Program-made: the position numbers and the translations under genes
NCBI RefSeq assembly: GCF_000292345.1
Contig: NZ_ALOU01000016.1
Location: 1 to 64,000 of the forward strand
From: Cupriavidus sp. BIS7
GTDB taxonomy: Bacteria; Pseudomonadota; Gammaproteobacteria; Burkholderiales; Burkholderiaceae
DNA: 64,000 nt
Direction: 5' to 3'
The notes under the pieces: generated by a model
What the model was told of the DNA's origin: nothing
Databases searched by the model: none
The model's input: the letters and a program-made list of their open reading frames with translations, nothing else
In this document: positions 25,350 through 34,442 of the stretch, one piece after another
Numbering within the stretch: position 1 is the stretch's first letter
How the letters are laid out: every line of letters starts with the position of its first letter

Positions 25350-27974
25350 ATGAAAGTCTCCGACATTCGCAGCAAGTTCCTGCAGTTCTACGAGTCGAAG
25401 GACCATACCGTGGTCCGCTCGTCCAGCCTGGTGCCGGCGAACGACCCGACGCTGCTGTTCACCAATTCGGGCATGGTGCAGTTCAAGGACGTGTTCCTGG
25501 GCACCGACAAGCGGCCCTACACGCGCGCCACGTCGTCGCAGCGCTCGGTGCGCGCAGGCGGCAAGCACAACGACCTCGAGAATGTGGGCTACACCGCACG
25601 CCACCACACGTTCTTCGAGATGCTGGGCAATTTCTCGTTCGGCGACTACTTCAAGCGCGACGCCATCCAGTACGCCTGGGAACTGTTGACCAAGGTCTAC
25701 CAGCTTCCGGCAGACAAGCTCTGGGTCACGGTCTACGCCGAGGACGACGAGGCCTACGACATCTGGGCCAAGGAAGTGGGCGTGCCGACCGAACGCATCG
25801 TGCGCATCGGCGACAACAAGGGCTCGCGCTACGCGTCGGACAACTTCTGGCAGATGGCCGATACCGGCCCGTGCGGCCCGTGCTCGGAAATCTTCTACGA
25901 CCACGGCCCGGAAGTATGGGGCGGCCCCCCGGGATCGCCGGAAGAAGACGGCGACCGCTACATCGAAATCTGGAACCTCGTGTTCATGCAGTTCAACCGC
26001 GACGAGCAGGGCAACATGACGCGCCTGCCGAAGCCGTGCGTTGATACCGGCATGGGCCTGGAGCGTATTGCCGCGGTGCTGCAGCACGTGCACAGCAACT
26101 ACGAGATCGACCTGTTCCAGGCACTGATCAAGGCCGCCGCGCGCGAAACGCACTGCGACAACCTGAACCAGAATTCGCTGAAGGTCATTGCCGACCACAT
26201 CCGCGCGTGCTCGTTCCTGATCGTCGACGGCGTGATCCCCGGCAACGAAGGGCGCGGCTACGTGCTGCGCCGTATCGTGCGCCGCGCTATTCGCCACGGC
26301 TACAAGCTCGGCCAGAAGACCCCGTTCTTCCACAAGCTCGTGGGCGACCTCGTCGCGCAGATGGGCGAAGCCTATCCGGAACTGGCACAGGCCCAGTCGC
26401 GCGTGGTGGAAGTGCTGAAGGCCGAGGAAGAGCGCTTCTTCGAGACCATCGAAAACGGCATGTCGATCCTCGACGGCGCCGTGGCCGATCTGAAGACCAA
26501 GGGCGGCAAGGTGCTCGACGGCGAACTGGCGTTCAAGCTGCACGACACGTTCGGCTTCCCGCTGGACCTGACGCAGGACGTGGCGCGCGAGCAGGAAATC
26601 ACGGTGGACGAAGCCGCGTTCAACGCCGCGATGACGCGCCAGCGCGAGCAGGCTCGCGCAGCCGGCAAGTTCAAGATGGCCGCCGGCCTGGAATATTCGG
26701 GCGACAAGACCGTGTTCCACGGCTACGACTCGCTCTCCAAGGAAGGCGCACGCGTGACCGCGCTGTACGTGGACGGCGCCGCCGTCGACACGATGCAGCC
26801 GGGCCAGACCGGTGTGGTCGTGCTCGACAACACGCCGTTCTACGCCGAGTCTGGCGGCCAGGTGGGTGACCAGGGCACGCTGGTGTCGGGCGCCGCCGTG
26901 TTCGCCGTGGCGGACACCACCAAGATCCAGGCCGATGTGTTCGGCCACCAGGGCACGCTGGCCAACAGCGCGCTCAAGGTGGGTGACACCGTTGCCGCGC
27001 AGGTCGATGCGATCCGTCGCGCGCGCACCGTGCGCAACCACTCGGCTACCCACCTGATGCACAAGGCGCTGCGCGAAGTGCTTGGCACGCACGTGCAGCA
27101 GAAGGGCTCGCTGGTCGATCCGGACAAGACCCGTTTCGACTTCTCGCACAACGCGCCGCTGACCGACGACCAGATCCGCCAGATCGAGGAAATCGTCAAC
27201 GCCGAGATCCTGTCCAACGCAGCGACCGTTGCTGCGGTCATGCCGTTCGACGATGCGGTCAAGAGCGGCGCCATGGCGCTGTTCGGCGAAAAGTACGCCG
27301 ACGACGTGCGCGTGCTGTCGATCGGTACGTCGAAGGAACTGTGCGGCGGTACGCACGTGACGCGCACGGGCGATATCGGCCTGTTCAAGATCGTCGTGGA
27401 AGCGGGCGTGGCCGCCGGCATCCGCCGCGTGGAAGCCATTACCGGCGACAACGCGCTGCATTACCTGCAATCGCTCGACGCGCGCCTGAATGAAGCCGCC
27501 GCCGCGCTGCGTGCCCAGCCTTCGGAACTGGTGCCGCGTATCGGCCAGGTGCAGGACCAGGTTCGCGCGCTGGAAAAGGAACTGGAAAAGCTCAAGAGCA
27601 AGCTCGCTTCGTCGCAGGGCGATGAACTCGCTGCGCAGGCCGTGGACGTCAAGGGCCTGAAGGTGCTGGCTGCCCAGCTTGATGGCGCCGACGCGAAGAC
27701 GCTCCGCGAGACGATGGACAAGCTCAAGGACAAGCTGCAGAGCGCGGCCATCGTGCTGGCAGCCGTGGCCGACGGCAAGGTGAGCCTGATCGCAGGCGTG
27801 ACCGCCGACGCAACGTCGAAGGTCAAGGCTGGCGAACTGGTCAACTTCGTCGCCCAGCAAGTGGGCGGCAAGGGCGGCGGCCGTCCGGACATGGCACAGG
27901 CCGGCGGTACCGAACCCGCGAACCTGCCGAAGGCACTGGCTGGCGTGACGGAGTGGGTGTCGGCGAAGGTTTGA
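25350..27974 (+). CDS. alaS: Alanine-tRNA ligase
   Basis: An 874-residue class II synthetase of standard length. Motif 1/2 region is near [13 protein letters not shown] and [21 protein letters not shown] (from about residue 60); the class-defining [17 protein letters not shown] follows. The editing domain holds the [16 protein letters not shown] zinc motif and [13 protein letters not shown], which hydrolyse Ser/Gly-tRNA-Ala. The C-terminal Ala-rich domain ends with [12 protein letters not shown]. It is a stand-alone gene followed by two terminators. Confidence 0.98.
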   Translation: MKVSDIRSKFLQFYESKDHTVVRSSSLVPANDPTLLFTNSGMVQFKDVFLGTDKRPYTRATSSQRSVRAGGKHNDLENVGYTARHHTFFEMLGNFSFGDYFKRDAIQYAWELLTKVYQLPADKLWVTVYAEDDEAYDIWAKEVGVPTERIVRIGDNKGSRYASDNFWQMADTGPCGPCSEIFYDHGPEVWGGPPGSPEEDGDRYIEIWNLVFMQFNRDEQGNMTRLPKPCVDTGMGLERIAAVLQHVHSNYEIDLFQALIKAAARETHCDNLNQNSLKVIADHIRACSFLIVDGVIPGNEGRGYVLRRIVRRAIRHGYKLGQKTPFFHKLVGDLVAQMGEAYPELAQAQSRVVEVLKAEEERFFETIENGMSILDGAVADLKTKGGKVLDGELAFKLHDTFGFPLDLTQDVAREQEITVDEAAFNAAMTRQREQARAAGKFKMAAGLEYSGDKTVFHGYDSLSKEGARVTALYVDGAAVDTMQPGQTGVVVLDNTPFYAESGGQVGDQGTLVSGAAVFAVADTTKIQADVFGHQGTLANSALKVGDTVAAQVDAIRRARTVRNHSATHLMHKALREVLGTHVQQKGSLVDPDKTRFDFSHNAPLTDDQIRQIEEIVNAEILSNAATVAAVMPFDDAVKSGAMALFGEKYADDVRVLSIGTSKELCGGTHVTRTGDIGLFKIVVEAGVAAGIRRVEAITGDNALHYLQSLDARLNEAAAALRAQPSELVPRIGQVQDQVRALEKELEKLKSKLASSQGDELAAQAVDVKGLKVLAAQLDGADAKTLRETMDKLKDKLQSAAIVLAAVADGKVSLIAGVTADATSKVKAGELVNFVAQQVGGKGGGRPDMAQAGGTEPANLPKALAGVTEWVSAKV

Positions 27975-27995
27975 TCCTGCATCCGCACCAATGAG

Positions 27996-28024
27996 AAAGG
28001 CCTCCCGGAGTGGGAGGCCTTTCG
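27996..28024 (+). terminator. Terminator of alaS
   Basis: Stem AAAGGCCTCCC (27996-28006) / GGGAGGCCTTT (28012-28022) with a GGAGT loop. An A-run on the left and T-run on the right allow termination in both directions. Confidence 0.85.
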
Positions 28025-28028
28025 GACC

Positions 28029-28056
28029 GAAACGGCCGCGCAAGCGGCCGTTTCTC
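28029..28056 (-). terminator. Terminator or stable hairpin after the dehydrogenase gene
   Basis: Eleven-base stem GAAACGGCCGC / GCGGCCGTTTC with a GCAA tetraloop. It sits just beyond the minus-strand dehydrogenase stop, back to back with the alaS terminator; the U-run is short. Confidence 0.7.
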
Positions 28057-28072
28057 ATTGCGACGGCGGCGA

Positions 28073-29650
28073 TCAGGCGTGGCCGAGTTCGCCGTCCTTG
28101 AGTCGCCAGAGGTTCAGCGGATTGCCATCCTGCAGCGCCTGCGGCAGCAGGTCGGCCGGGAAGTTCTGGTAGCACACCGGGCGCAGGAAGCGGTCGATCG
28201 CCGTCGTACCTACCGACGTCGTGCGCGTGTCCGACGTGGCCGGGAACGGGCCGCCGTGCACCATCGCAAACGACACTTCCACGCCGGTCGGGAAGCCGTT
28301 GAACAGCACGCGGCCCACCTTGCGCTCCAGCGCGGGCAACAGGCGCGCAGCCAGTGCGTGGTCGCCGCTGTCGGCCTGCACCGTGGCAGTCAGCTGGCCC
28401 TCAAGGATGCGCGTGACGGCCACCAGCGCGTCGGCGTCCTTGCAGGTGACCAGCACCGTGGACGGCCCGAACACTTCGGCATGCATGCGGTGGTCGGCGA
28501 TAAAGCGTTCGGCCGACGTTTCGAAGAACACCGGGCGGGCCTGGTTCGGTCCCGTGGAATCCAGGCCGCAGGCCGCGCGCGTGAGGCCATCGACTTCCGA
28601 AAGCTGTGCCACGCCGCGTTCAAAGGCCTGGTGAATGCCCGGGGTCAGCATGGTAGCGGACGGCTTGCCGACCAGCGCCGCCAGCGCCGCAGCGCGGAAG
28701 CGCTCAAGGGCGGGGCTTTCGATGGCCAGCAGCAGGCCGGGGTTTGTGCAGAACTGGCCGACGCCGAGCACCAGCGAGTCGATCAGGTCGCGTGCAATCT
28801 GTTCGCCGCGTGCGGCCAGCGCTTCAGGCAGCAGGTACACCGGGTTGATGCTGCTCATTTCGGCGTAGACCGGGATCGGCTGTGGGCGGCTGTTGGCCAC
28901 GTTCATCAGCGCCAGCCCGCCAGCGCGTGAGCCGGTAAAGCCAACGGCCTGGATCGAGGGGTGCGCCACCAGCGCCGTGCCAATCGCGTTGCCCACGCCC
29001 ATCACGAGCGAGAACACGCCTTCCGGCAGGCCATTGTCGGCCACGGCTTTCTGGATCGCACGACCCACGAGTTCCGACGTGCCCGGGTGGGCCGGGTGCG
29101 CCTTGGCCACCACGGGGCAGCCCGCAGCCAGCGCGGAAGCGGTATCGCCGCCGGCTACCGAGAAGGCCAGCGGGAAGTTGCTGGCGCCGAACACGGCCAC
29201 CGGGCCAACTGCGATCTTCTGCATGCGCAGGTCGGGACGCGGCGGGGTGCGCTCGGGCAGGGCGGAATCGAGTGTGGCGTTCTGCCAGCGGCCATCGCGC
29301 AGCAGGCGTGCGAACAGGCGCAGCTGGCCGGTGGTGCGGCCGCGCTCGCCCTGCAGTCGGCCAATCGGCAGTGCCGATTCGGCGTGAGCGCGCTCGATCA
29401 GCGCGTCGCCGATGGCTTCGATATTTTCGGCGATCGATTCCAGAAACCGGGCGCGCTGCTCAGGCGTGGTTGCGCGGTAAGTGTCGAATGCGGCCTCCGC
29501 CAGCGTGCACGCGCGTTCGATGTCATTGGCGTTGCCGCCCTGGAACGCCGGCTCCAGCTTTTCGCCGGTGGCCGGATTGATCCCGTAAAACGTGTCTTCT
29601 GTGCCGCGTGCGGCGCTTGCGCCGATCAGCATGTCGCCAGTAATCGTCAT
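28073..29650 (-). CDS. Alpha-ketoglutarate semialdehyde dehydrogenase-like aldehyde dehydrogenase (NADP+)
   Basis: A 525-residue aldehyde dehydrogenase of the long NADP-type used in sugar-acid catabolism. Nucleotide-binding and catalytic regions are visible: [48 protein letters not shown] and the cysteine in [13 protein letters not shown]. The pathway role is oxidation of 2,5-dioxopentanoate (alpha-ketoglutarate semialdehyde) to alpha-ketoglutarate, the last step of oxidative D-glucarate, galactarate or pentose breakdown. Context supports this: it lies with a FadR-type regulator and the divergent gudD. No dedicated promoter partner in its own direction is seen upstream beyond the operator-like site. 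Confidence 0.88.
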   Translation of the reverse strand: MTITGDMLIGASAARGTEDTFYGINPATGEKLEPAFQGGNANDIERACTLAEAAFDTYRATTPEQRARFLESIAENIEAIGDALIERAHAESALPIGRLQGERGRTTGQLRLFARLLRDGRWQNATLDSALPERTPPRPDLRMQKIAVGPVAVFGASNFPLAFSVAGGDTASALAAGCPVVAKAHPAHPGTSELVGRAIQKAVADNGLPEGVFSLVMGVGNAIGTALVAHPSIQAVGFTGSRAGGLALMNVANSRPQPIPVYAEMSSINPVYLLPEALAARGEQIARDLIDSLVLGVGQFCTNPGLLLAIESPALERFRAAALAALVGKPSATMLTPGIHQAFERGVAQLSEVDGLTRAACGLDSTGPNQARPVFFETSAERFIADHRMHAEVFGPSTVLVTCKDADALVAVTRILEGQLTATVQADSGDHALAARLLPALERKVGRVLFNGFPTGVEVSFAMVHGGPFPATSDTRTTSVGTTAIDRFLRPVCYQNFPADLLPQALQDGNPLNLWRLKDGELGHA

Positions 29651-29726
29651 GATCTTGGGTCCTGCGGGGGGTAAGGGAAAGGAATGACGGTCCGCGTGGC
29701 CGTCATGCGGGAATCGCAGTGATTTT

Positions 29727-29746
29727 GTCGTAAGACATCATATGAC
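29727..29746. promoter_or_regulatory. Candidate FadR/GntR operator upstream of the dehydrogenase gene
   Basis: GTCGTA-N8-TATGAC inverted half-sites, 76 bases upstream of the dehydrogenase start. The half-sites match those at 30629-30645 upstream of gudD. Confidence 0.55.
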
Positions 29747-29809
29747 ATTGCACGGAGACTCGCAACCGCGCCACCGGCAGGGAACCCCCCGCTGGCGGCG
29801 CCCCGGCGT

Positions 29810-30559
29810 TCAGACCGCCGATCCCGCCATGGCGGAGGCCTTGCGCAGGCGTTCGCGGCTATTGGTCAGGTGCATGCGCATGGCGGCCTTGGCGGCTTCC
29901 GGGTCGCGCCGCTCGATGGCGTCGTAGATGCTCTCGTGCTCGAAGTTCACGCGCTCCAGGTACTGCTCGCGCTCTGGCTGGCTGACTTGCAGCCTGCTGC
30001 GCGGGATCACAATAGTGCCCAGGTGACCCATGATGTCCGTGAAGTACCGGTTGCCCGTGGCGCGTGCGATGGACAGGTGGAACTCGAAATCGGACCCGAC
30101 GGCGTCGCTGCCTTCCAGGGCATTGCGCTTGAGTTCGTCAAGGGCGCGGCGCATAGCACGCAGGTGCTCGTCACTACGGCGCGTGGCGGCAAGGCTGGCC
30201 GCTTCGGCTTCCAGGCTGACGCGGAATTCCAGCATCGCCAGCACGTCCATGGCGGTGACCATGGCCGACGGATCGATGCGGAACGGCGATAGCGGCTCGG
30301 CAGGGCGGTTCAGCACGAACGTGCCGATGCCGTGGCGGGTCTCCACCATGCCGCTGGCCTGCAGCCGCGACAGCGCTTCACGCACCACGGTGCGGCTGAC
30401 GCCAAGCGTGGCCATGATTTCGGATTCTGTCGGGAGCTTGTCACCCGGCTTGAGCTGGCCCTGCTGGATGCTTTCGGTCAGGTTGCCGACCACTTCTTCG
30501 GCAAGCGTGCGGCCACGGCGGCGCAGGGGAGCGGGCGAAGTCAGCGGAACATTGGACAT
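29810..30559 (-). CDS. FadR/GntR-family regulator with FCD domain
   Basis: A 249-residue regulator. The N-terminal winged helix (LPTESEIMATLGVSRTVVREALSRLQASGMVETRHG, residues about 41-78) binds DNA, and the C-terminal FCD domain (LEFRVSLEAEAASLAATR, then HLSIARATGNRYFTDIM, HESIYDAIERRDPEAA) binds a small acid, often with a metal ion. It is divergent from gudD and on the same strand as the dehydrogenase, and shared operator-like sites flank it, so it probably represses the glucarate pathway in the absence of sugar acid. Confidence 0.9.
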   Translation of the reverse strand: MSNVPLTSPAPLRRRGRTLAEEVVGNLTESIQQGQLKPGDKLPTESEIMATLGVSRTVVREALSRLQASGMVETRHGIGTFVLNRPAEPLSPFRIDPSAMVTAMDVLAMLEFRVSLEAEAASLAATRRSDEHLRAMRRALDELKRNALEGSDAVGSDFEFHLSIARATGNRYFTDIMGHLGTIVIPRSRLQVSQPEREQYLERVNFEHESIYDAIERRDPEAAKAAMRMHLTNSRERLRKASAMAGSAV

Positions 30560-30628
30560 GGCGGGCGGATATCTTGGCCGGTGGAAAACACCGGTGTTGA
30601 CCGGGGATGGATGCGCTAATTATACTGC

Positions 30629-30645
30629 GTCATAAGTTATACGAC
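30629..30645. promoter_or_regulatory. Candidate FadR/GntR operator in the regulator/gudD intergenic region
   Basis: GTCATA-N5-TACGAC, 69-85 bases upstream of the gudD start and just upstream of the regulator start on the other strand. Same half-sites as 29727-29746 but with a different spacer. Confidence 0.55.
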
Positions 30646-30714
30646 GACAGATAACACACAGGTGCTTGCGGCTGCGTTCACGTTGTGGCAACACCGGATC
30701 CGGAGACAATCGAC

Positions 30715-32070
30715 ATGAATGCAGCTTCCCTTCAGGCCACCGCTGGCGCAACGCCCGTTGTGACTGAACTTGTGGTGGTTCCCGTTGCCGGGCACGACAG
30801 CATGCTGATGAACCTGTCGGGTGCCCATGGCCCGTACTTCACGCGCAATATCGTGATCCTGCGCGACAGCGCCGGAAACACCGGCGTGGGCGAAGTGCCG
30901 GGCGGCGAGGGGATTCGCCAGACGCTGGAGGATGCGCGCCCGCTCGTGGTCGGCCAGCCGATCGGCCAGTACCAGGCCATGCTGAACAACGTGCGCGCGA
31001 CGTTTGCTGGCCGCGACGCCGGCGGTCGTGGGCTGCAGACGTTCGATCTGCGCATCACGATCCATGCGGTAACCGCACTGGAAGCCGCACTGCTCGACCT
31101 GCTCGGCAAGCATCTGCAGGTGCCCGTGGCCGCGCTGCTTGGGGAAGGCCAGCAACGCGACGCCGTGGAGATGCTGGGCTACCTGTTCTATGTGGGCGAT
31201 CGCCAGCGCACGACGCTCGACTATCGCACCGAGCCCGATGCCGACAACGAATGGTTCCGCGTGCGCAACGAGGTGGCGATGGATGCCAGGGGCGTGGTGC
31301 GACTGGCCGAAGCGGCCTTCGAACGCTATGGCTTCAACGATTTCAAGCTCAAGGGCGGCGTGCTGCGCGGCGACGAGGAGATGGAAGCGATCGTCGCGCT
31401 GCATGAGCGCTTTCCCAAAGCACGCGTCACGCTGGATCCGAACGGCGGCTGGCTGCTGGCCGATGCCATCCGCCTGTGCCGCGACAAGCATGGCGTACTG
31501 GCCTATGCCGAGGACCCCTGCGGCGCCGAGGACGGCTACTCGGGCCGCGAGATCATGTCCGAGTTCCGGACCGCCACCGGCCTGCCGACCGCCACCAACA
31601 TGATCGCCACAGACTGGCGCCAGATGGGTCACGCGGTGCGGCTGCACTCTGTCGATATCCCGCTGGCTGACCCGCACTTCTGGACCATGCAGGGTTCGGT
31701 GCGAGTGGCGCAGATGTGCTCGGAATGGGGGCTGACATGGGGCTCGCATTCGAACAACCACTTCGACATCTCGCTGGCGATGTTCACGCACGTAGCCGCT
31801 GCGGCGCCGGGCCGCGTGACGGCCATCGACACGCACTGGATCTGGCAGGACGGCGAGCACCTGACGCGCAACCCGCTGAAGATCGAGGGCGGACTGGTGC
31901 AGGTGCCGAAGACGCCGGGCCTGGGCGTGGAGCTAGACATGGATGCGCTGGCCCGCGCCAACCGGCTCTACCAGGAGAAGGGCCTTGGTGCGCGTGACGA
32001 TGCCATCGCCATGCAGTTCCTGATTCCGGGCTGGAAGTTCAACAACAAGATGCCCTGCATGGTGCGCTGA
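30715..32070 (+). CDS. gudD: Glucarate dehydratase
   Basis: A 451-residue member of the enolase superfamily that dehydrates D-glucarate (or L-idarate) to 5-keto-4-deoxyglucarate. The catalytic lysine pair is in [16 protein letters not shown], metal ligands in DPNGGW and [10 protein letters not shown], followed by [12 protein letters not shown], and the His-Asp dyad region [14 protein letters not shown]. The start ATG 30715 has GGAGACAATC upstream; the frame is open to 30685. A Bug binding protein gene follows 95 bases later. Partner enzymes in this window: the dehydrogenase at 28073-29650. The intermediate dehydratase (KdgD) is not in the window. Confidence 0.95.
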   Translation: MNAASLQATAGATPVVTELVVVPVAGHDSMLMNLSGAHGPYFTRNIVILRDSAGNTGVGEVPGGEGIRQTLEDARPLVVGQPIGQYQAMLNNVRATFAGRDAGGRGLQTFDLRITIHAVTALEAALLDLLGKHLQVPVAALLGEGQQRDAVEMLGYLFYVGDRQRTTLDYRTEPDADNEWFRVRNEVAMDARGVVRLAEAAFERYGFNDFKLKGGVLRGDEEMEAIVALHERFPKARVTLDPNGGWLLADAIRLCRDKHGVLAYAEDPCGAEDGYSGREIMSEFRTATGLPTATNMIATDWRQMGHAVRLHSVDIPLADPHFWTMQGSVRVAQMCSEWGLTWGSHSNNHFDISLAMFTHVAAAAPGRVTAIDTHWIWQDGEHLTRNPLKIEGGLVQVPKTPGLGVELDMDALARANRLYQEKGLGARDDAIAMQFLIPGWKFNNKMPCMVR

Positions 32071-32165
32071 AGGGCCATGCCACGTGGCGGGGCCATGCGT
32101 CCCCGCTTCGACTGCAAGAGAAAACCAAGAAGCCAAACGCCTTTTATCAAAGCAGGAGACAAACG

Positions 32166-33212
32166 ATGTATCAGACTCTTTCGCCCGTCGGGGCACACGG
32201 GGGCGCGTCGCGCGCGTCCCGCCTCTCCACGCTGCTGCGCCGCTGCCTCGGCGTGGCCGTTGCACTCGCTGCCGGGGCAACCGTCAGTGGCGTGGCAATC
32301 GCCAACACCACCGCATGGCCGCAGAAGGCCGTGACGGTGGTCGTGCCGTTCCCGGCGGGCGGCTCCACGGACACCATCGCGCGCATGCTGGCCGCTCCGC
32401 TCAACGAGAAGCTCGGCCAGCCGTTCGTGATCGACAACCGCCCAGGTGCCACTGGCGCAATCGGCGCGACGTTCGTCAAGCGCGCTCCGGCCGATGGCTA
32501 CACGATGATGGTGGCCTCGATCGGCGTATATGCCGTCAATCCGTTCCTGCAGAAAAACCTGGCATACGATCCGGCCAGGGACTTCGACCTGCTGACGGTG
32601 GCCGTGCGTGCGCCCAACGTGCTGGTGGCCAATCCGAATTTCCCGGCCAAGTCGCTGCAGGAACTGGTGGCCTACATGAAGCAGCACCCGGGCAAGGTCA
32701 GCTTTGCCACGTCGGGGGCCGGTTCGTCGGACCACCTGACCGCCGCGCTGTTCTGGCAGAAGAGCGGCACTGAGGGCCTGCATGTGCCGTACAAGGGCGG
32801 CGCGCCGGCAATCTCAGATCTGCTGGCTGGCCAGGTCGATGTGTCGTTCCAGAACATCAACGCGGTGCTCCAGCACATTCGCTCGGGCAAGCTCAAGGCG
32901 CTGGCGGTGACGTCGGACAAGCGTTCGGCCGTGCTGCCGAACGTGCCGACCATGGCCGAGGGCGGCGTGAAGGACGTGGAAGTGTATTCGTGGCAGGGCG
33001 TGGCCGCGCCGAAGGGTTTGCCGGCTGACGTGAAGTCGCGTCTGCATGGTGCCATCGTCACGGCGCTCAAGGACGCGAGGATGCAGCAGAAGCTCAGCGA
33101 GCAGGGTTTCGAGGTTGTCGGCAACACGCCCGAGCAGTTCACCGAGTTCGAAAACAAGGAACTCAAGCGATGGAAGACCGTGATCGAGCAGGGGAAGATC
33201 ACGGCTGAGTAA
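32166..33212 (+). CDS. Bug/TctC-type substrate-binding protein, probably for sugar acids
   Basis: A 348-residue periplasmic binding protein with a long basic N-terminus and hydrophobic core (VALAAGATVSGVAIANTTAWP). VTVVVPFPAGGSTDTIARMLA and VIDNRPGATGAIGATFVKRA are the family opening. Location directly downstream of gudD suggests glucarate or galactarate as ligand; this is inference. A long signal peptide is assumed from 32166, but a shorter start at an internal ATG would lose it. It ends before a strong terminator. Confidence 0.88.
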   Translation: MYQTLSPVGAHGGASRASRLSTLLRRCLGVAVALAAGATVSGVAIANTTAWPQKAVTVVVPFPAGGSTDTIARMLAAPLNEKLGQPFVIDNRPGATGAIGATFVKRAPADGYTMMVASIGVYAVNPFLQKNLAYDPARDFDLLTVAVRAPNVLVANPNFPAKSLQELVAYMKQHPGKVSFATSGAGSSDHLTAALFWQKSGTEGLHVPYKGGAPAISDLLAGQVDVSFQNINAVLQHIRSGKLKALAVTSDKRSAVLPNVPTMAEGGVKDVEVYSWQGVAAPKGLPADVKSRLHGAIVTALKDARMQQKLSEQGFEVVGNTPEQFTEFENKELKRWKTVIEQGKITAE

Positions 33213-33265
33213 GCCGCGCTCACGGAGCTTGCGCAGAGGCAGTTCAGGTAGCTCCACAGAAGTGT

Positions 33266-33297
33266 TTGCCCCGCCGTGATGGCGGGGCAATTTTTTT
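33266..33297 (+). terminator. Terminator of the gudD-bug operon
   Basis: Stem TTGCCCCGCC / GGCGGGGCAA (33266-33275, 33281-33290 region) with a five-base loop, followed by seven T residues. Confidence 0.9.
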
Positions 33298-33402
33298 CGG
33301 GCGATGTAGCGTGGTCTGACATCGATGCAACCGTTTGTAAGTCTGTCATCGCGGCATGGACACCTCTCGTTATGGGCACATAACTCATGGAGGAACGCCC
33401 CG

Positions 33403-33999
33403 ATGTCTTCTCGCTTTTCATTTCGCTGCACCGTTTTGGTGTCGGCCGTCTGCCTGGCCGCGGCCAGCTTGAGCGGTTGCGTCATCGCACCGCCGCGTGG
33501 TCATGTCGAACGCGCAGAGCCGCAGCACGTCACCCAGGCCCCTCCCGCGCCGCTTGTGGAGCAGATTCCGCCGGCACCGTATATCGATGCCTACTGGATT
33601 CCGGGGCACTGGGTCTGGAAGCACGACCGCTACGTCTGGAATGGCGGGCACTGGGAGCAGGCGCGCGTGAATATGGTGTACCAGCGCGCCCACTGGAGCG
33701 AGGAGCACGGCGCATGGGTGTTCTATCCCGGACGCTGGGTCGAGATCGTCCAGCAGGCTCCGGTGGCGCCGGTTGTCGTCAACGTGCCGCCGCCGATGCC
33801 AAGGGTGGAGGTCATGCCGCCGCCACCGGGCCCTGGCCATGTCTGGATCACCGGTTATTGGCATTGGTCCAATGGCAGGCATGACTGGATCGCCGGCCAC
33901 TGGGAACCGCGTCGCGATGGCGCGTTCTGGGTGCCGGGGCACTGGTACCACAATGGCGGCGGCTGGAGCTTTGCAGGCGGTGTCTGGCAGCAGTATTGA
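33403..33999 (+). CDS. YXWGXW-repeat lipoprotein
   Basis: A 198-residue predicted lipoprotein. A signal peptide ends in LSGCVIA, giving a lipid-modified cysteine. The rest contains tryptophan/histidine-rich repeats of the YXWGXW type (DAYWIPGHWVW, VWNGGHWEQ, WITGYWHWSNG, WIAGHWEPRR, WVPGHWYHNGG) separated by a proline-rich linker. The repeat family is common in beta-proteobacteria; function is unknown. A strong AGGAGG-like site (CATGGAGGAAC) precedes ATG 33403. Terminators at 33266 and 34026 isolate it as a single-gene unit. Confidence 0.85.
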   Translation: MSSRFSFRCTVLVSAVCLAAASLSGCVIAPPRGHVERAEPQHVTQAPPAPLVEQIPPAPYIDAYWIPGHWVWKHDRYVWNGGHWEQARVNMVYQRAHWSEEHGAWVFYPGRWVEIVQQAPVAPVVVNVPPPMPRVEVMPPPPGPGHVWITGYWHWSNGRHDWIAGHWEPRRDGAFWVPGHWYHNGGGWSFAGGVWQQY

Positions 34000-34025
34000 G
34001 ATTGATTGAGTGTTGATGTGTGGTG

Positions 34026-34055
34026 ACCGGGCTGCGTGGCAGTCCGGTTTTTTTT
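34026..34055 (+). terminator. Terminator after the YXWGXW gene
   Basis: Stem ACCGGGCTGC / GCAGTCCGGT with a three-base loop and one G-U pair, followed by eight T residues. Confidence 0.9.
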
Positions 34056-34150
34056 CGTGTGTCGCCTCCGGCGACGCGCACGTTTCGGGGTCGCATCCCA
34101 TCTCATAATGTCTTTAAAACAAGTCATGCGAAGTGCCGCATGGTTGACCT

Positions 34151-34176
34151 GTAAATGCGAATGATTTACATTTGCG
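34151..34176. promoter_or_regulatory. Fur-box-like site upstream of the Fiu-like receptor
   Basis: GTAAATGCGAATGATTTAC (34151-34169) matches 12 of 19 positions of the classical Fur consensus, and AAATG...CATTT extends it as an inverted repeat. It lies about 270 bases upstream of the receptor start. Iron repression is the inference. Confidence 0.65.
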
Positions 34177-34442
34177 TGTCTGTGCTACCTGCCGTCACTT
34201 CAACCATCCGCAAATGCGAACACCCGTCTGACATGGGTCGAGGCCAGCCACTGTAATTCCCGGCTGGCCGGAACCCGGCATTCCATCGAGAGTGAAACGT
34301 CCTCGCGATCCCCGTGGATCGCGAGCGGGTATCCCTTTGCCTTGCAAAACGCATTCCCGCATTGAGGTGGCTGCGATCGCCGTTGGATCGCAGCCCTGAC
34401 TTCGACTGGCGCGGCAGCACTGAACGTCGTATCGAGTCAATC

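Noticed and set aside
25236-28175. 979-codon minus-strand frame opposite alaS
   Set aside because: Antisense shadow of the strongly biased alaS codons; no recognisable domain.
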